The translations under genes and the position numbers were made by a program. Below, one piece after another: positions 60,193 through 64,000 of a stretch of 64,000 bases of DNA (position 1 is the stretch's first letter; each line of letters begins with the position of its first letter). This DNA is from Rhizobium sp. Root1220 (lineage in GTDB: Bacteria > Pseudomonadota > Alphaproteobacteria > Rhizobiales > Rhizobiaceae). The DNA lies in the NCBI RefSeq assembly GCF_001426265.1, contig NZ_LMDG01000035.1, positions 186,001 to 250,000 of the forward strand. The letters are read 5' to 3'. Under the pieces are notes generated by a model, which was not told the origin of the DNA, ran no database searches, and was given only the letters and a program-made list of their open reading frames with translations.

Positions 60193-62592
60193 CTAGGCTT
60201 GCGTCACCTCGATCTGAAAGTCGCGACCCTCCCATGTGTCCCTTTGGGTCCAGAAAATTGTAAATGACACGGTCGAGCCGATGGGCAGGTTCGCACTCGG
60301 CACATCGGCGATATATGTTCCCACCCCTGTGGCCACGGTAACCAAATCGCTGGCCGTCTCCCACGCGTCCGCGGACCAGCGCACGACGGCCTGTTCGAGA
60401 AGGTCCAGGCGCAAGATACGTCCGACACCGAGCGTGTCTATCATCAGGTTCGGGCGCCAGACCCGTCGTACCGGCGCTGGGATGTTTTTCACGTACCTGT
60501 CGAGCGTCTGCGGCGGCATGTCGAAGACGACGCCGTCCTTGATGGATCGCAGCAGTTTTATGTGCTCGGCATGGGCCCACACCAGAGGCATGGCACTTCC
60601 CGAGGGACGGCCCAGGAAAAGTTCCTTTTCGGGAATGTCCGGCTCGTCCCAGATCTGCTCGGGCAACAGCCCTCCCGAGCTGGCAGAGGCTTCGAGGGCT
60701 GCCAGCAGGCGCTTCGCCTCGTCCATCCTTCCGGCGGCAATTTCGAAATGCGCGCGCTCGCCGGTCAGGAGCGGCCACAAGCGACCGATGCCTACTCCGT
60801 CAAACGGTGAGCCGTCTTCCCCTTCGCCGTACCCGTCTTCGTTGTAGCGGTACCAATAGGGTCCGGCCGGGAGATCGCGCTTCAGGAGCGAGTCGATCGC
60901 TGTGACCGTGTTGGCGATCCTTGGATCGTCCGCCGCACGCAGACCGAAGCGCACCAGTGCCAAGGCGTCCGGGCTGACAAGCAGTCCGGCTTCGAGCGTC
61001 ATTGCGGCGTCGCTGCGGTTCTTGATAGGGACCAATGCCGGCGAGCGCCAGTGACCTTCTCCTGTGAAGCTGCCGATGCGCATGTAGTAGCCCTCGATGC
61101 CGAGGTCTTAGGAAAGGGCAGTGTCGGTCGCGTATGTCCAGTTTTCGATCTGTTCATTCCAGCTGTCGGCGACCTCTCTGAGGTATCGGGCGACCGGCCC
61201 GTCGGCGGCAGCGTCCATTGCGTCGGCGGCTGCCAGCAGTCCCGCGATCTCGACGGCAAGGGTAAATGGCGAATAGCCGCCGTCTTCCTCCCATCGATCC
61301 TGCTGTGTGGCAGGGCCGTTTTGCACGATGTATCCGGCGGCCGCCCTAATCATGCCATCGTAGCGTCCGGCGTCGGATGGATCGATCACTTCCGCCCGCA
61401 AGAGCATGTCATAGAGCAGGATCGGAAAGGCGGTTTCGTCCATCTGGATTCCGCTCCAGTACGGCCGGCCGTCAAGCCAGGAATTCTGCACCCAGTGGCC
61501 ATCGTCCTCCTGTGTTGCGACAAGATAGTCGAGCACTTCAAGTGCGTCGTCGGCGGCACCGGCAGCCAGGAGTCCGCTCGCCGCCTCGACGAGATCGCGG
61601 GTCCAGACAAGATGGTATCCGCCCAGGTTGTCATCGCCTTTGGACGACCCCCACGGAATGGAAAGGCTCGCGATAATTGCGCCCGAATCGTCGTCCCGAT
61701 GCGTCGCCAGAACTGCCGTGCTGACGCGGTAACGATTGAGTTCGCACGGGTCAGGAGGCTCGTCGAGAGGAATAAGTCCGCGCTGCCACCTGCTCCACCC
61801 GGACCGGTAGGATTTCATCGCGGGTTCTATTCCCTGCTGCAGGCTGAGCAGGACCCTCAGCGCAGCCTCTTCCGGTTGCGTTCCGAAGCCGAGCGCGATC
61901 AAAGCGCGACCCTCGGCAATCGCCAGGTCTATCGTGCCTGCGAGGGCGATGTTTCCGTTTTCGGCGAGTTGATAGTCCTCCCGCAGCCCCTCACCACGCG
62001 ACAGCGTCTGCCAGGCATCGGAGGTTCCTACAAAGCCGACCGATCGGGCAAGCCAGGGCACCGACGAAGCGACGGCGAGCGCGCGGCCGGACCCCTGCGC
62101 AAAGAGCATCGGGTGACCCTTGAACTCATCGTACCAGCCCGTATTGTTCGCACCGCCGTTGACCAGATGGGGCGAGACGAGTGCGTGGAGGCGGTAGTCG
62201 GAGAGTTGGCCGATCAGTGCTTCGAAGTGGATGTCTTGCAAAACGACTTCACGATCGGCGTCTGTCAGGATCGTCTTGGTAATCCGATAGCGTCCGTCCG
62301 CGGATGTGTTGACGAGGCGAAAGGCGGGAACACCATCTTCGATGGTCTCGACAGTGTGACGGGTGTCGCGCTTTTCCTCCGAAAAATAGTCTTGCGCCGT
62401 CACGATGAACCCAAAATCCCGAATACTCGCCTGGTCCAGGCGTGGTGCGTAGACCTCGTTCAGAATTCCGTGGCTCGCGGTGAACCACACGCGGCCAGCT
62501 TGGCCCGCGGCCCGGCCGACTGCTGTCTTGGCGCTCGATGTCCAGCGCGGAGCTATTCCGGGCGCGCCCGGTGGAGTACAGGACTGGGGCAA
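60193..62592 (-). pseudogene. Glucoamylase-like (GH15) gene interrupted by an in-frame stop
   Basis: TTG start at 62592 with GGGAGG 6 bases upstream. The frame runs 494 codons to a TAA at 61110-61108, then continues in the same frame (DLGIEGYYMRIGSF...) for 304 codons to 60193. Without the stop it would be a 799-aa GH15 glucan 1,4-alpha-glucosidase, the normal length. Part 1 holds the N-terminal beta-sandwich and the start of the (alpha/alpha)6 barrel (HLVWTRDLVEAASGLLAAG). Part 2 holds the likely catalytic acid region LLPEQIWDEPD and the catalytic base region PLVWAHAEHIKL. The break is one codon in a conserved ALS-x-DLGIEGYY context, so part 1 alone should be inactive. Recent pseudogene, strain-level mutation or sequencing error. 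Confidence 0.85.
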
Positions 62593-62814
62593 TGATTTCC
62601 TCCCTCATTGACGCTCGTTTGCGAAGGTCGGCTTCGGTCCTCGCCCGGACGCTCTGTTGTCTTGCACCTAAGAAAGCAGCTTAGTTGATAACTGTCGAGA
62701 TCGGACAGTTGATGCCGGCTGCCCGCAAGCGCTCTGAGATTTATGGAATTTCCCGATTGCCGATCTAGTTTCCTCCCGGCACACTGACATACCGACACCC
62801 TTGGGAGGACCAGA

Positions 62815-63072
62815 ATGATCAGAAATGTCGCGCTTGCCAGCGCTCTTATAGGCGCTCTTGCATCCTGCACGGCGACGGAGAAGGGAACCGCAATAGGCGC
62901 CGGCTCCGGCGCCATTATCGGCGGTGTCGTTGGCGGCAGTTGGGAAGGCGCTGCCATCGGTGCCGTCGCTGGCGGTGTCGCAGGCGCCCTGATCGGTCGC
63001 TCAACGGAACGTCGTGGCTACTGCGTATATAGGGATCGCTATGGCCGGACCTACGAGGCGCGTTGCCGCTAA
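62815..63072 (+). CDS. Glycine-zipper outer-membrane lipoprotein
   Basis: 85 aa, ATG with GGGAGGA upstream. Signal peptide and lipobox LASC (Cys18), so probably a lipoprotein. The middle is almost pure glycine zipper (GAIIGGVVGGSWEGAAIGAV, then GGVAGALIG), and the C terminus is short and Tyr/Arg-rich with two Cys (YCVYRDRYGRTYEARCR). It resembles small YMGG/17-kDa-antigen-type proteins that insert in or lie under the outer membrane. Function unknown; often linked to envelope integrity. Monocistronic. Confidence 0.8.
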   Translation: MIRNVALASALIGALASCTATEKGTAIGAGSGAIIGGVVGGSWEGAAIGAVAGGVAGALIGRSTERRGYCVYRDRYGRTYEARCR

Positions 63073-63472
63073 CGCACGCCTCTGAACAAACTGCCGCTTC
63101 TCCCGCAAGGAGGGGCGGCTTCGCGTTGCGCGGATGCCCATGCTGGCGGCCAGCGCCGAGTGCTGACCAATCCGTTCCCCTACACCGCAATTTCCGCCCC
63201 TGACAACGCCACGGCGTATTCTTGGCCAAAAGCAACCGAAAGTGTTGCATTGGGCTGGCGATCGCGTATCCTCACTTGCATTAGCATTTCGGCATACAGC
63301 CGTTAATCGAGGCGCCCGGTGCGCCCGTTCCGCTTCTGGATACACTTCACACGCAGACGAGGTAGTAGATGGTTCGCGTCATCGATACCGATCTCGTTTC
63401 ACCGTGGCGTACGGTTTGTGCAACGGTGCGCTCTGCAGCGGTAGTGTCCGAGCAGATCGCGAGACACCCGCG
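63073..63472. other. Gene-free stretch with a possible terminator
   Basis: 400 bases without a convincing gene. Just after the lipoprotein stop, GCCGC-TTCTCC and GGAGGGGCGGC (about 63093-63121) can pair into a GC-rich hairpin, but no T-run follows. The rest should carry the promoter of the transporter gene at 63473; I cannot place its boxes. Confidence 0.4.
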
Positions 63473-64000
63473 ATGACCCGGGCCTGGGCTCATCTCTCCC
63501 TCATTCTTGCGGCCGCTTTCTGGGGCTTTGGAAACATATCCCAGAAGACCGTGCTCGAACACCTCGGGCCGTTGAGTGCTACCTGCCTGCGCTGCGCGAT
63601 CGCCGCGGTCGTCCTGTTGCCACTCGCCTGGGTTGAACGCAGCCTGGAGCGGGAAACTGGATGGTGGAAAAGCGCCGTCACGGTCGCTGCCGCCTTCGCG
63701 ACCGCGATTGCCCTGCAACAGACGGCCTACGTTTCGACAACGGTGACCAACGCCAGCTTCCTTGTCAACACAGCAACCGTTCTTACGCCGCTCTTTGCAT
63801 GGCTCCTGCTTGCCGAAGTCACCGGCAGGCTTGGCCTTGCAGCCGCGGCAATAACGTTGGTCGGCGTCTTCTTCATGGCAAACGGCCCCGCCGGATTTGA
63901 TGCCCTTCGATGGGGCGACCTCATATGCCTCGCATCCGCTATCTTCTATGCGCTTTGGATGGTGGCGCTGGGATATCACGCAAAGCGCTTCGGCCACCCC
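63473..64000 (+). CDS. DMT-superfamily (EamA) transporter, N-terminal part
   Basis: Starts at the ATG at 63473 and is open to the window end (176 codons visible). About six of the expected ten membrane helices are present, beginning HLSLILAAAFWGFGNISQKT, with AIALQQTAYVSTTVTNASFL and the first EamA-repeat end LLLAEVTGRLGLAAAAITLVGV. The second EamA repeat is just beginning. Such inner-membrane proteins export or exchange metabolites and drugs; the substrate is unknown. A long opposite-strand frame over the same bases has no domain and was not accepted. Confidence 0.85.
   Translation, partial: MTRAWAHLSLILAAAFWGFGNISQKTVLEHLGPLSATCLRCAIAAVVLLPLAWVERSLERETGWWKSAVTVAAAFATAIALQQTAYVSTTVTNASFLVNTATVLTPLFAWLLLAEVTGRLGLAAAAITLVGVFFMANGPAGFDALRWGDLICLASAIFYALWMVALGYHAKRFGHP

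Noticed and set aside
60193..61083. Second glucoamylase half as an independent gene
   Set aside because: It is in frame with the upstream half, conserved residues (DLGIEGYY) lie before its first Met, and there is no good ribosome-binding site. A single broken gene explains it better.
63347..63997. 216-codon minus-strand frame near the window end
   Set aside because: Antisense to the DMT transporter, whose membrane helices are clear on the plus strand; the minus frame is Gly/Arg/Lys-rich and domainless.

Overview
This GC-rich window has tightly packed, overlapping operons. It looks like an alphaproteobacterium of the Rhizobiaceae (Rhizobium / Sinorhizobium-Ensifer / Agrobacterium group). The main reasons are a eukaryote-like glutamine synthetase II (glnII) beside a DUF2735 gene, nadABC under a NadQ-type regulator, a PraR-like XRE regulator, and many periplasmic-binding-protein ABC systems. 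I see no tRNA, rRNA, transposase, integrase, CRISPR array or replication origin. Finding glnII, nadABC and panBC together with so many catabolic operons would suit a chromid-like replicon as well as a chromosome; the sequence does not decide this.

Layout, left to right. (a) 1-718: end of a CbpM-like chaperone modulator and a cupin protein. (b) 727-8215: a ROK repressor divergent from a sugar ABC operon that carries a SIS-domain protein and a PfkB kinase. Its content mirrors the Bacillus frl (fructosamine) operon. (c) 8262-12644: nadABC and nadQ, with two NadQ-like palindromes between nadQ and nadA. (d) 12985-18054: an XRE regulator, then a YcaO/TfuA peptide-modification locus holding an 89-aa unknown, TfuA, YcaO, a 43-aa peptide immediately upstream of YcaO, and a SARP/BTAD-TPR regulator. 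(e) 18158-21351: glnII with a sigma-54 promoter, DUF2735, and a flavoprotein. (f) 21381-28582: HpcH aldolase, LLM flavin monooxygenase, GntR regulator, two PLP enzymes, and a polar amino-acid ABC transporter lacking its ATPase. (g) 28597-52691: a large aromatic (probably indole-derived) catabolic island. (h) 52698-54406: panCB. (i) 54694-64000: housekeeping and miscellaneous genes, including a glucoamylase split by one in-frame stop and a DMT-family exporter cut by the window end.

The two most interesting regions are (d) and (g). In (d), the 43-aa gene has a strong ribosome-binding site and sits directly before YcaO and TfuA, downstream of a SARP regulator. It is a plausible, easily missed precursor peptide for a thioamide- or azoline-type ribosomal natural product. 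In (g), an isatin-hydrolase-like cyclase, an indolepyruvate/2-oxoacid:ferredoxin oxidoreductase (two subunits), a 2-aminobenzoyl-CoA monooxygenase/reductase-like fusion and a full set of beta-oxidation-type enzymes including glutaryl-CoA dehydrogenase occur together without any aryl-CoA ligase. A coherent reading is isatin -> isatinate (2-aminophenylglyoxylate) -> 2-aminobenzoyl-CoA -> ring reduction, opening and glutaryl-CoA. The oxidoreductase would make the CoA thioester directly. Two CrtI-like flavoproteins, two MarR regulators and a dipeptide-type ABC importer complete the island.

All functional calls come from reading motifs, lengths and gene order. No database search or alignment was run, and family resemblances are from memory.
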